A DNA stretch of 64,000 nucleotides from Mycolicibacterium elephantis DSM 44368 (GTDB taxonomy: Bacteria > Actinomycetota > Actinomycetes > Mycobacteriales > Mycobacteriaceae), in assembly GCF_004014805.1 (NCBI RefSeq), contig NZ_ATDN01000056.1, positions 124,001-188,000 on the forward strand. The letters run 5' to 3'. Made by a program: the position numbers and the translations under genes. The stretch's first letter is position 1; each line of letters starts with the position of its first letter. The notes beneath the pieces were generated by a model. The model was given only the letters and a program-made list of their open reading frames with translations. It was not told the origin of the DNA and ran no database searches. Below, in pieces: positions 33,504 to 42,100 of this stretch.

Positions 33504-33806
33504 TCAGGCGACCTTGACGTCGACCTCGTGGATGCCCGCGCCGGTCGGCGCGATGCTGGCGTCACCGTTGCCTGCCGGCGACAGCGCACGCAGCGTCCAG
33601 GTGCCGGGCGCGGCGAAGAACCGGAAGTCACCGGTGGCCGACGCGACGACCTCGGCGGTGAACTCTTCCGAGCTGTCGAGCAGCCGCACGAACGCGCCGC
33701 CGACCGCCTGACCCGAGCCGTCGACAACGCGGCCGGTGATCACGGTTTCCTTCTCGAGATCAACGCTGGCGGGCAGCGTCAGACCTTGCTTGGGTGCAGA
33801 GCACAT
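33504..33806 (-). CDS. sseC2: DUF1416 protein SseC2
   Basis: The 100-residue protein equals the length of mycobacterial SseC. It shows the carboxypeptidase-regulatory-like/transthyretin fold pattern (TGRVVDGSGQAVGGAFVRLLD, then TGDFRFFAAPGTWTLRAL). It follows cysA2 by one base, always its partner in mycobacteria, and is thought to support thiosulfate sulfurtransferase or sulfur metabolism, although its exact role is not established. An N-terminal CSAPKQG Cys is present. Confidence 0.9.
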   Translation of the reverse strand: MCSAPKQGLTLPASVDLEKETVITGRVVDGSGQAVGGAFVRLLDSSEEFTAEVVASATGDFRFFAAPGTWTLRALSPAGNGDASIAPTGAGIHEVDVKVA

Positions 33807-33807
33807 A

Positions 33808-34641
33808 TCAACTTCCCAACTCGATCGGGGCCCCCACCAGGGAGCCGTATTCCGTCCAACTGCCGTCGTAGTTCTTGACGTTCTTGTGTCCGAGGAGCTC
33901 CTGCAGCACGAACCAGGTGTGCGACGAGCGCTCACCGATGCGGCAGTAGGCGATGGTCTCCTTCTCGCCGTCGAGGCCGGCTTCGGCGTACAGCTTGGCC
34001 AGGTCCTCGTCGGACTTGAAGGTGCCGTCGTCGTTGGCGGCCTTGCTCCACGGAACGTTGATCGCGCCGGGGATATGCCCGGGGCGCTGGCTTTGCTCCT
34101 GCGGCAGATGCGCCGGAGCGAGGATCTTGCCCGAGAACTCGTCGGGGGAGCGCACGTCGACGAGGTTCTTCTTGCCGATGGCGTCGATCACCTCGTCGCG
34201 GAACGCGCGGATGCTGTTGTCCGGCGCCTTGGCGGTGTAGGTGGTGGCTGGCCGGTTCGGCACGTCCTTCACCAGGGGACGCCCGTCGAGCTCCCACTTC
34301 TTGCGGCCGCCGTCGAGCAGCTTGACGTTCTCGTGGCCGTACAGCTTGAAGTACCAGTACGCATAGGCCGCGAACCAGTTGTTGTTGCCGCCGTAGAGGA
34401 TCACGGTGTCGTCGTTGGAGATGCCGCGCTCGGACAGCAGCTTGGAGAACTGCTGGGCGTCGACGAAGTCGCGACGCACCGGGTCCTGCAGATCGGTCTT
34501 CCAGTCGATCCTGACGGCGCCCTCGATGTGGCCGTCGTCGTAGGCGCTGGTGTCCTCATCGACCTCGACCAAGACGATGTTCGGAGCGTTGAGGTTGCTC
34601 TGGACCCAGTCGGCGGTGACCAGGACGTCGGAGCGTGCCAT
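33808..34641 (-). CDS. cysA2: thiosulfate sulfurtransferase (rhodanese)
   Basis: The 277-residue two-domain rhodanese has an inactive N-terminal domain (about 1-140) and a catalytic domain with the persulfide Cys in the active loop YCRIGERSSHTW near residue 233. Length equals M. tuberculosis CysA2/CysA3. It moves sulfane sulfur from thiosulfate to acceptors in the cytoplasm. It lies between the DUF4395 membrane protein and sseC2 on one strand, and the group is headed by a polycysteine leader peptide, implying regulation by cysteine supply. Confidence 0.93.
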   Translation of the reverse strand: MARSDVLVTADWVQSNLNAPNIVLVEVDEDTSAYDDGHIEGAVRIDWKTDLQDPVRRDFVDAQQFSKLLSERGISNDDTVILYGGNNNWFAAYAYWYFKLYGHENVKLLDGGRKKWELDGRPLVKDVPNRPATTYTAKAPDNSIRAFRDEVIDAIGKKNLVDVRSPDEFSGKILAPAHLPQEQSQRPGHIPGAINVPWSKAANDDGTFKSDEDLAKLYAEAGLDGEKETIAYCRIGERSSHTWFVLQELLGHKNVKNYDGSWTEYGSLVGAPIELGS

Positions 34642-34677
34642 GTATGAAATCCTTTCGCTTGCTTGGACTTTGAACCG

Positions 34678-35154
34678 TTATACGGGTGACGGAACGCGCG
34701 GGTTCCTGCGAACCCGTGCGACGAGCGGATAGAGCTGACAGCCAAGGCAGATGCCGAAGGCCGCGTTGAGCAACGCCGCCACCAACGCGAGGCCGGTGGC
34801 GAGCAGACCCAGGGTGGGCAAGCCGATGGCGAAGCCGACGGCGCCCTTGACCGCGAACACCAGACCGACCAGTTGCGCGAACTTGAGCGGCGGAACCGGT
34901 TCGCGGTCGGTGACCGGGGCCAGCCGTGGCGCGATCAGGCGGGCGAACACCAGGCCGTAGGGATGGCGTCGCGGGCCGAACGCGGCGCCGACGGCGAACA
35001 CCAGGGCCTGCACGCCCAACACCACCGCGGCGGCGAGGTGGCTGACCGTCGACGCCAGAAGGGCGGTCACCAGCACGGCCGTGGTCACCCACGCGGTGAA
35101 CCGGGGGCCGCGCACGTCCACCTGGGGGATGGCGGGTCGGGTGTCGGTCGGCAT
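34678..35154 (-). CDS. DUF4395 membrane protein
   Basis: The 158-residue membrane protein has about four hydrophobic segments (FTAWVTTAVLVTALLASTV, LAAAVVLGVQALVFAVGAAF, AQLVGLVFAVKGAVGFAIGL, ATGLALVAALLNAAFGICLG) and a CLGCQLY Cys pair near the C-terminus, typical of DUF4395 proteins, which neighbour thioredoxin or rhodanese genes. The Cys pair suggests sulfur or redox transport, but that is inferred. The ATG at 35154 has CAGGAGTG upstream. It is the first large gene after the polycysteine leader. Confidence 0.85.
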   Translation of the reverse strand: MPTDTRPAIPQVDVRGPRFTAWVTTAVLVTALLASTVSHLAAAVVLGVQALVFAVGAAFGPRRHPYGLVFARLIAPRLAPVTDREPVPPLKFAQLVGLVFAVKGAVGFAIGLPTLGLLATGLALVAALLNAAFGICLGCQLYPLVARVRRNPRVPSPV

Positions 35155-35248
35155 CTGGTCACACTCCTGTTGCAATTGGGCCGGGCTGAATGGCGAGCAG
35201 ACCAAAACGGCTGCCCCAGAGCGAGCGCGCGAACGTGCGCGGCTGCGC

Positions 35249-35341
35249 TCAGCAGCTACAACAACAACAGAAAGAACCCGCGACGCGGCACAGATCTACT
35301 GCGCGGCGCTTGGTGAGCATCGGCTCAAGGCGGGCGGACAC
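35249..35341 (-). CDS. leaderless polycysteine leader peptide (cysteine attenuator)
   Basis: A 30-codon frame, starting VSARLEPMLTK and ending SFCCCCSC then stop, has six Cys codons, four in a row. GTG 35341 has TAAGCT exactly seven bases upstream (35349-35354), the leaderless TANNNT-N7-RTG pattern; an in-frame ATG lies at 35320. Polycysteine leaderless small ORFs are described in mycobacteria as cysteine-responsive attenuators: translation stalls on Cys codons when charged tRNA-Cys is scarce and downstream sulfur genes are expressed. The next genes are DUF4395, cysA2 and sseC2, which fits. The 94 bp between its stop and the DUF4395 start contain GAGCGC/GCGCTC self-complementary sequence that could form the attenuating structure. 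Confidence 0.85.
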   Translation of the reverse strand: MSARLEPMLTKRRAVDLCRVAGSFCCCCSC

Positions 35342-35370
35342 GCCGCACAGCTTACCCAATGGCACAGCGC

Positions 35371-35793
35371 TCAAGCCAACAGCGGGGTCAGCACCTTGCG
35401 CAGATCGGCCGCCGTGGGCACTCCCGCCGTGCGGTACCGGGGCCGCCCATCGGTGTCGAAAATGATCGTCGTCGGCAAGGACAGCACCGAAAGCCGTTGG
35501 GCCGCCTCGGGATCGGCGTCCATGTCGATCTCGACATGGGACACCTGCGGCAGCTCCTCGCACACCTGCTTGACCACCCGGCGCACCCCGGCGCAGGGCC
35601 CGCACCAGGGCGCGCTGAAGTGCAGCACCGTCGGCCCGGTGCTCGACAGGCCCAGCCCGCTGGTGTCGATGTCGGCGGCTTTTTCACCCGCTTCGCGCAG
35701 CTGAGCGCGCAACGCGATCAACCGGCTGATCACGTAGGCGACCCCGAACGCCGCCACCAGCACGGCGATCACCAGCACCCAGGAAGAGCTCAT
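35371..35793 (-). CDS. thiX: membrane-anchored thioredoxin-like protein ThiX
   Basis: The 140-residue protein has an N-terminal transmembrane anchor (about 4-26) followed by a thioredoxin fold with the active site WCGPC near residue 63 and the cis-Pro loop SLPTTII. Length equals Rv0816c. The active site would face the cell-envelope side or cytoplasm depending on topology; the N-terminal anchor suggests the outer face. The ATG overlaps the lmeA stop by four bases. Confidence 0.9.
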   Translation of the reverse strand: MSSSWVLVIAVLVAAFGVAYVISRLIALRAQLREAGEKAADIDTSGLGLSSTGPTVLHFSAPWCGPCAGVRRVVKQVCEELPQVSHVEIDMDADPEAAQRLSVLSLPTTIIFDTDGRPRYRTAGVPTAADLRKVLTPLLA

Positions 35794-36605
35794 GACAACC
35801 TGAACTCATCGAGCGCGACGGTTACTCCCTCGGCGATGCCTTCGATGATGATGTCGGAGCCGCGCGCCCCCTCGGCCGTCGGCACCAGCCCGAACGGCAG
35901 CTTCTGACCCGGCACGCTGGTGGAGAACGCCGCCAGCACCGCGGCCTTCTTGTCCTCGGGCACCTCCTGGTCGGCGGTGCCGGGGCCGGTCAGGACGTCG
36001 GTGGCCGTCATCACCAGCGTGGTCTGGTCGGGTCCGACGATGTCGAGGTCCACCGCGATGCTCACCTTCTCGTGATACCCAGCCTTGGCGGGAGTTCCGG
36101 TGAACACCAGCCCCCGGTTGCTCGAGATCCCCGATTCGGTGGTTCCGCCGGTGGAGTCGTTGCTTTCCCGCGTCGGCGCCTCGACCAGCAGGTCGGTGAT
36201 ACCCATGAACCGGCCGACGTGCGTGGAGTCGATGATGATGCGGCTCTCGGCCTTGCCGACCGGCAGCACGGCGTCCGGGCCGATCAGCCACGACGCCTCG
36301 GTGAGGTCGATGTCGTGCAGCGTCGTCTCCAGCGACGCCTTGCCGACCACAGGGTGGTCGACGCCGGCCGCGCGGATCTCGATCTCGTCGTAACGCCGGT
36401 CGGCCGCCTGGGCGACGAACGGGAAGCCCAGGATCGCCGCCGATGGGTCGTGCTGCAGGTCCGCCGCCGTGCGCACGCTTCTGGCCAGGCGATATTCGGC
36501 GTAGATCGCCGCGCCGAAATCCACCCCGACCGCGCCGACGACCACGGCGAACACGGTTGCCAGCACCCCGAACAGCAGCTTGCGCACCCGCACATTCTGG
36601 CCCAC
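35790..36605 (-). CDS. lmeA: lipomannan elongation factor LmeA (DUF2993)
   Basis: The 271-residue secreted or anchored protein has a hydrophobic N-terminal segment (about 9-33) followed by a DUF2993 domain. Length and position between thiX and the divergent glnR match Rv0817c/LmeA, required for elongating the lipomannan mannan backbone in the periplasm. The GTG at 36605 gives the family length; a start at a later GTG (MRVRKLLFG) is possible. It heads the lmeA-thiX pair. Confidence 0.88.
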   Translation of the reverse strand: MGQNVRVRKLLFGVLATVFAVVVGAVGVDFGAAIYAEYRLARSVRTAADLQHDPSAAILGFPFVAQAADRRYDEIEIRAAGVDHPVVGKASLETTLHDIDLTEASWLIGPDAVLPVGKAESRIIIDSTHVGRFMGITDLLVEAPTRESNDSTGGTTESGISSNRGLVFTGTPAKAGYHEKVSIAVDLDIVGPDQTTLVMTATDVLTGPGTADQEVPEDKKAAVLAAFSTSVPGQKLPFGLVPTAEGARGSDIIIEGIAEGVTVALDEFRLS

Positions 36606-36765
36606 GCCGCCTTATCGACCGGTTCGGCGCGGCCAATGGCCAGGTCTCACGCTATCGTTAGAGGACTAACGGCCGGGTAACGGCCACATGTCAGGCATGA
36701 ATCTGGGAAGTCACCAGCGACACCGTTGTCATCGGCGAGGTCCCCAATGGCTGCTGGAGGGCCAG

Positions 36766-37554
36766 TTGGATCTACTGCTATTGACCGTCGACCCACGGCC
36801 CGAGTCGGTGCTGCCGTCGTTGGCGCTGCTGCCGCACAGCGTGCGCACCGCCCCGACCGAGGTCTCGTCGCTGCTCGAGGCGGGCAGCGCGGATGTGGTC
36901 ATCGTCGACGCGCGCACCGATCTGGCGGCCGCCCGCGGGCTGTGCCGTCTCCTCGGCACCACCGGCACCTCGGTTCCCGTGGTGGCCGTTGTCAACGAGG
37001 GCGGCCTGGTGGCTGTCAACGTCGAATGGGGGCTCGACGAGATCCTGCTGCCGAGCACCGGCCCCGCCGAGATCGACGCCCGCCTGCGGCTGCTGGTCGG
37101 CCGTCGCGGCGGTGTCGCCAGCCAGGAGAACGCCGGCAAGATCACGCTCGGCGAGCTGGTGATCGACGAAGGCACCTACACCGCCCGGCTGCGTGGCCGG
37201 CCGCTGGACCTCACCTACAAGGAATTCGAGCTGCTGAAGTATCTGGCCCAGCACGCGGGCCGGGTCTTCACCCGCGCTCAGCTGCTTCAGGAGGTGTGGG
37301 GGTACGACTTCTTCGGCGGCACCCGCACCGTCGACGTGCACGTGCGGCGGCTGCGCGCCAAGCTCGGCCCCGAATACGAGTCGTTGATCGGCACGGTGCG
37401 CAACGTCGGCTACAAGGCCGTGCGCCCGGCCCGCAGCAGCCGTCAGCCGACGACGGCGGCCGAGCTGGTCGACGACGTCGACGACGACGCACCTCACGAA
37501 TCCCTGCCCGACTCGGTGCCCGACTCGCTGACTGACCCGCTGCGTAGCCAGTGA
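36766..37554 (+). CDS. glnR: OmpR-family nitrogen regulator GlnR
   Basis: The 262-residue response-regulator-like protein has an atypical receiver domain (about 1-110, with VVIVDAR holding a lone Asp and no full acidic pocket) and a C-terminal winged helix (LTYKEFELLKYLAQHAG, RTVDVHVRRLRAKLG, NVGYKAVRP). This unphosphorylated-receiver layout is typical of actinobacterial GlnR, master regulator of nitrogen assimilation. TTG 36766 is chosen because GGAGG (36756-36760) is five bases upstream and the length then matches Rv0818 (255). An Asp/Pro-rich tail follows. Its stop overlaps the mshD GTG (GTGA). Confidence 0.9.
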   Translation: MDLLLLTVDPRPESVLPSLALLPHSVRTAPTEVSSLLEAGSADVVIVDARTDLAAARGLCRLLGTTGTSVPVVAVVNEGGLVAVNVEWGLDEILLPSTGPAEIDARLRLLVGRRGGVASQENAGKITLGELVIDEGTYTARLRGRPLDLTYKEFELLKYLAQHAGRVFTRAQLLQEVWGYDFFGGTRTVDVHVRRLRAKLGPEYESLIGTVRNVGYKAVRPARSSRQPTTAAELVDDVDDDAPHESLPDSVPDSLTDPLRSQ

Positions 37555-38465
37555 CATCGCTCGAGTGGCGCGCTGGTCTGTCGGCCGACGAGCAGCGCGC
37601 GATTCGCGAGCTGATCGACGCGGCGACCGCCGCCGACGGCGTCGCCCCGGTCGGGGACCAGGTGCTGCGCGAGCTGCCGCACGACCGCACCCGGCATCTG
37701 CTGGCCGTCGAGGACGGCGAGATCGTCGGCTACCTCAACCTGACCGCCGAGCCGGCCATGGCCGAGCTCGTCGTGCACCCCACCGCCCGCCGCCGCGGTA
37801 TCGGGTCGCAGATGGCGCGCACCGGCCTCGCCGCGGGCGGTGCGGGCACCCGCATCTGGGCGCACGGCAACCTGGCGCCCGCCCGCGCCACCGCGGCCAA
37901 ACTGGGCCTGACGGTCGCGCGCGAACTGTTGCAGATGCGCCGGCCGCTGAGCGATCTGCCACCCGTCACGGTTCCCGACGACGTGCGCATCGCCACCTAC
38001 TCCGGGCCCGACGACGACGCGGAGTTGCTGCGGGTGAACAACGCCGCGTTCGTCTGGCATCCCGAACAGGGCGGGTGGTCCGACGCCGACCTCGCCGAGC
38101 GGCGCGCCGAGCCGTGGTTCGACCCGGCGGGGTTGTTTCTGGCCTTCGACGAGCAGACCGGTGCGCTGCTCGGCTTCCACTGGACGAAGATCCATGCCGC
38201 GCCCCGCGGCGAAATCCATGCCGCTGATCTGGGCGAGGTCTACGTCGTCGGCGTCGACCCGGCCGCCCAGGGCCGCGGACTCGGTGGCGTGCTCACCCTG
38301 ATCGGGCTGCATCACCTTGCCGATCGGCTGTCGGGCAGCTCGCATCCCACGGTGATGCTCTACGTCGAAGGAGATAACTCCGCGGCCGTGCGGACGTACG
38401 AGAAGCTGGGGTTCGAGGTGTTCTCGGTCGACGCGGCATACTCCGGGAGTCAATCCGCGGACTGA
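37551..38465 (+). CDS. mshD: mycothiol synthase
   Basis: The 304-residue protein has two GNAT acetyltransferase domains. The first has ELVVHPTARRRGIGSQM near residue 70, and the second, catalytic one has YVVGVDPAAQGRGLGGVL near residue 230 (acetyl-CoA pyrophosphate loop). MshD transfers acetyl from acetyl-CoA to Cys-GlcN-Ins, the last step of mycothiol biosynthesis. Position after glnR, with a four-base overlap, matches Rv0818-Rv0819. Confidence 0.93.
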   Translation: MTSLEWRAGLSADEQRAIRELIDAATAADGVAPVGDQVLRELPHDRTRHLLAVEDGEIVGYLNLTAEPAMAELVVHPTARRRGIGSQMARTGLAAGGAGTRIWAHGNLAPARATAAKLGLTVARELLQMRRPLSDLPPVTVPDDVRIATYSGPDDDAELLRVNNAAFVWHPEQGGWSDADLAERRAEPWFDPAGLFLAFDEQTGALLGFHWTKIHAAPRGEIHAADLGEVYVVGVDPAAQGRGLGGVLTLIGLHHLADRLSGSSHPTVMLYVEGDNSAAVRTYEKLGFEVFSVDAAYSGSQSAD

Positions 38466-38493
38466 AGGCTCCCGTGACGACGAAGAGACGAGG

Positions 38494-38880
38494 ATGACAC
38501 CCGAAGACGCCCTGGAGATCCGGATGCTGCTCGCCGATTACGGCCACGTCGTCGACGACCACGACTGGGACCGAGCCCACGAAGTATTCGCCGAGGACTT
38601 CGTTTTCGATATGAGCGACGCCGGCCGACCGGACCTGCACGGCATCGCCGACATCGTCGCGAACTTCAAGGGCCGCAACATGTATGCCCATATCACCACG
38701 AACACCACCATGCGGGAGCACGAGGACGGCACGGTCAGCGCACACTCCAAGTTCATCGGGTTTCCAAACGAAGGTCCACCGGTCACCGGCGACTATCACG
38801 ACCTGATCGTGCGCACGCCGGCCGGTTGGCGCCTGAAGCGACGCCGCGCCGCCATCCGGCAACGAAAGTTCTTCGACTGA
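38494..38880 (+). CDS. SnoaL-like/NTF2-like protein
   Basis: The 128-residue small protein has the NTF2/SnoaL-like cone fold pattern: EIRMLLADYGHVVDDHDWDRAHEVFAEDFVFDMS at the start and GDYHDLIVRTPAGWRLKRRR at the end, as in polyketide-cyclase or dehydratase-like proteins. A His/Asp pair could be catalytic or bind a ligand, but the substrate is unknown. It follows mshD by 28 bases and is convergent to the ctpH cluster. Confidence 0.8.
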   Translation: MTPEDALEIRMLLADYGHVVDDHDWDRAHEVFAEDFVFDMSDAGRPDLHGIADIVANFKGRNMYAHITTNTTMREHEDGTVSAHSKFIGFPNEGPPVTGDYHDLIVRTPAGWRLKRRRAAIRQRKFFD

Positions 38881-38893
38881 CCACGACGCACCG

Positions 38894-39166
38894 CTAGACG
38901 TCTTCGAGGGCTTCGCCGATCTCCTGGGCGACGCGTCCGTGCTCGGACTGGGTCAGCGCATGGCTGGCCCCGAGGACCAGGGCGATCGGCCAGTCGATGA
39001 TCTCCACGGCGGCCAGCGCCGCCAGCGCCCCGTAGAACGCCAGTTGCTCGGGCCGAGGAATCGTGACGCGACCGATGACGGGGATGTCCACGGTGAACTT
39101 TCGGGCCTCCCGGACGCGCTGCACGGCGTCGCGATGCGTGGGGCCATTCCGAGATTCTTCAGACAT
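38894..39166 (-). CDS. small hydrophobic protein linked to ctpH (Rv0424c-like)
   Basis: The 90-residue protein has a central hydrophobic helix (QLAFYGALAALAAVEIIDW, then PIALVLGASHAL) and charged ends. Its size and place, directly after a ctpH-type ATPase, match M. tuberculosis Rv0424c (91 residues). GGGAGA precedes ATG 39166; an ATG at 39184 overlaps the ctpH stop and is an alternative. Function unknown; possibly an accessory subunit of the ATPase. Confidence 0.75.
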   Translation of the reverse strand: MSEESRNGPTHRDAVQRVREARKFTVDIPVIGRVTIPRPEQLAFYGALAALAAVEIIDWPIALVLGASHALTQSEHGRVAQEIGEALEDV

Positions 39167-39180
39167 TGGTGGTCTCCCTG

Positions 39181-42100
39181 TCATGGCGTGTTCGACGTTT
39201 GGACTCCTGCGGACTGCACCGTCGTAACCGTGTCGAGTACCGGAGTCAAGGTGGGTTCGGACCCGCTCACCGATGCCGTTGCAGGGGTTCTCCTCATTCC
39301 ACTGCGCGAGTTGTATGCGGTGCTGTGGCGTGCGGGCGTGGTCGAGATCGACGGCTGATCGCCGGCCGAACCGCTCAGCAGGCGAGGCGCCACCGCGGCC
39401 GCCGCGGTGGCCAGCCCGGCGGCGCCCAGCGCCTGTGACCACGCCAACGGGCCGACCGGTGTACACCCGAGCAGCCCGCTGACGCCCGGTGTGCTGATCG
39501 CCGCGCCCATCAACAGCAACGACCCAGCCGCGGTGGCCACCACCAGCGGGCCGTGCGAATCGATCAACGTCTGACCGAGTTGGGTCGAAACGAGCGCGAT
39601 CAAGCCCATCGTGGAGGCGCGTTGTGGCCTGCCCGTGATGCTGCCCAGCGCCCATGCCGACGTCGCCGCTGCCGCGGTGGTGGCGCCCCGAACGGCCACA
39701 GTGCGCCACAGGGCGGCCTGATTTGGGCCGCGTCCGGCGCTGCGCATCCGCGACGTCGGTGCGCTCACCGCGAGCGCCGCGGCGGGCAACGCGTCGGTGA
39801 GCGTGTTGACCAGCAGCAGCTGGCGGGTGTTCAACGGTGAGCGGCCGGTCAGCGCGGTTCCGACGATGGCGAAGGCGACCTCGCCGGCGTTGCCGCCGAG
39901 CAGCACCGCGGTAGCCGCCTGCGCGCGGCGCCACAGCTGACGTCCCTCGTCGACCGCGTCGAGCAACGATCCGATGCGCCCGTCGAGCAGCATCATGTCG
40001 GCGGCGCTGCGGGCCGGGTCACTGCCCCGCGCGGCGACCCCGATACCGACGGTCGCGGCGCGGATTGCGGCCGCGTCGTTGGCGCCGTCGCCCACCATGG
40101 CGCAGACGAGCCCGCTGCGTTCCAGGGTCTCCACGATCTGAACCTTGTTCTCGGGTGTCATGCGCGAGAACACGACTCGATCGGCCACCGCTTGTTCCTG
40201 CGCGTGCCGTGACAGCGCCTCCCATTCGGTGCCGCTGATCACCTGCTCGGAGGTCACCGCCATCCCGAGTTCGGCGGCGATCGCGGTCGCGGTGATCGGG
40301 TGGTCGCCGGTGATCAACCGCACGCCGATCTGCTGGTCCTGCAACGACGCCAACAACGGCGCGGCTTCCTCGCGAGGCGTGTCGGACAGCCCCAGCAGTC
40401 CCACGATTCGCAGGTCTTGCCGGCACAATTCCGCGAAGGCGTCCGGGTCCTTGCGCGCTGCCGCTGCTTGTGCGGCGGTCAGCTGCCGGTGGGCCACCGC
40501 GATCACCCGTAGGCCGTCGGTTGCCAACCGGCGCACCGAACGTTGTGCGTCGCCGGGATCGGCGCAGGCGGCCAACACCAGTTCTGGGGCGCCCTTCAAG
40601 AAGAGCTGGTCGCCGGAGATCGAAGCCGAATACGGTCGGCCGGAACGAAACGGCAGGTACACAACGTCGCGGTCCCGGGTGGCATCGGCCTCCGGGGACG
40701 CGGCGACCACTGCGGCGTCGGTGGCATGCTCATGGCGGTCGCCGTTCTTCGGCGGCGTCGCCCGCGCGGCATAATCCAGCAGCGCTTGGCGGGGAAACCC
40801 TTCGGCGACAAAGACATCGCGCACCCGCAGCCGGTTTTGGCTCAGGGTGCCGGTCTTGTCGAAGCAGATGACGTCGATGCGGCCGAGCGCCTCCACCGCG
40901 CGTGGGCTGCGGACCAGGGCGCCACACTTGGTCAACCGCCGCGCCGAGGCCTGCTGGGCTAGGGTGGCGACGAGCGGCAGCCCTTCCGGCACTGCTGCCA
41001 CGCTGACGGCTACGCCACTGCTGATGGCCCCTCGCAGGGAAAGTCGGCGCAACAGTCCCAGCCCGGCGACCAACCCGCCGCCGGCGAGGCTGACCGGCAG
41101 CGCGCGATTGGTCAGCTCGCGCAACTGGGTCTGCAACCCGACCGCGCGCGACTGACCGCTCGGCGCCTGCACAGCATGCTGTGCCTGGGTGGACTCGCCG
41201 GCCGCGGTCACCACGGCCACCGCGGTGCCCGCGACCACCGTGGTGCCCGCGTAGACCATGCAAGCGCGTTCGGCCAGCGGAACCCCCGGCGTGGCATCGC
41301 TTTGCTTGACAACCGGAAGCGACTCGCCGGTCAGCGACGACTCGTCGGTCTCGAGATCGTCGGCCGTGATCAGCCTGGCATCGGCCGGTACCACCTCGCC
41401 GGGCCGCACCTCGATCAGGTCACCCGGCCGAAGTCGCGTGGCCTCGACGGTCTCGCTGCGCGGTGCGTCGGTGCTGCCGTTGGAGACGCGGCGCGCGGGT
41501 GGATCCTGTACCGCGAGCAAGCGCCCGATCAGCCGTTCGGCGCGAACCTGCTGGATGGCCGCGAGCGCGGAGTTTCCGGCCAACACCGCTCCGACCAACA
41601 GCGCATCGCCCGGCGAGCCCAGCATCGCGCTCGCCGCGGAACCCACCGCCAACACGGGCGTCAACGGATCGGACAGTTCCCCGCGCAATGCGCCTGCGAA
41701 GTCCCACACGGCCCGCTGCACCGGTGCTACCACGCGGCCGACCATCGCCATCGATGAGCTCGACGCGGTCGTCGGGGCCGGTTGCGGCGAACCGCCATCG
41801 TCGGCGTCCGGCGCTGGCAGCAGACGACGGACCTGTTCGACCGACATCGCGTGCCACTCATACGTCGGCGCAGGCACCGGCACGCTCGCGCGCAGCGCGC
41901 CGCGGGCCAGCCAGAAACCCGTGGACAACCCTGCTGCCGCACCCGCAGTCACCGGACCAGGGCCCTGTCCGCGCACCCCGGGCACCATCAGCAGAGCACC
42001 CAGAAGCGAAGCGCCCGTGGCAATCTCGACACCCCGCTGGCTGGCCTTGCGCGCCGCCGGCAAGGCATGCAAGAGCTGCCAAACCCCGGCCAGATCGGCG

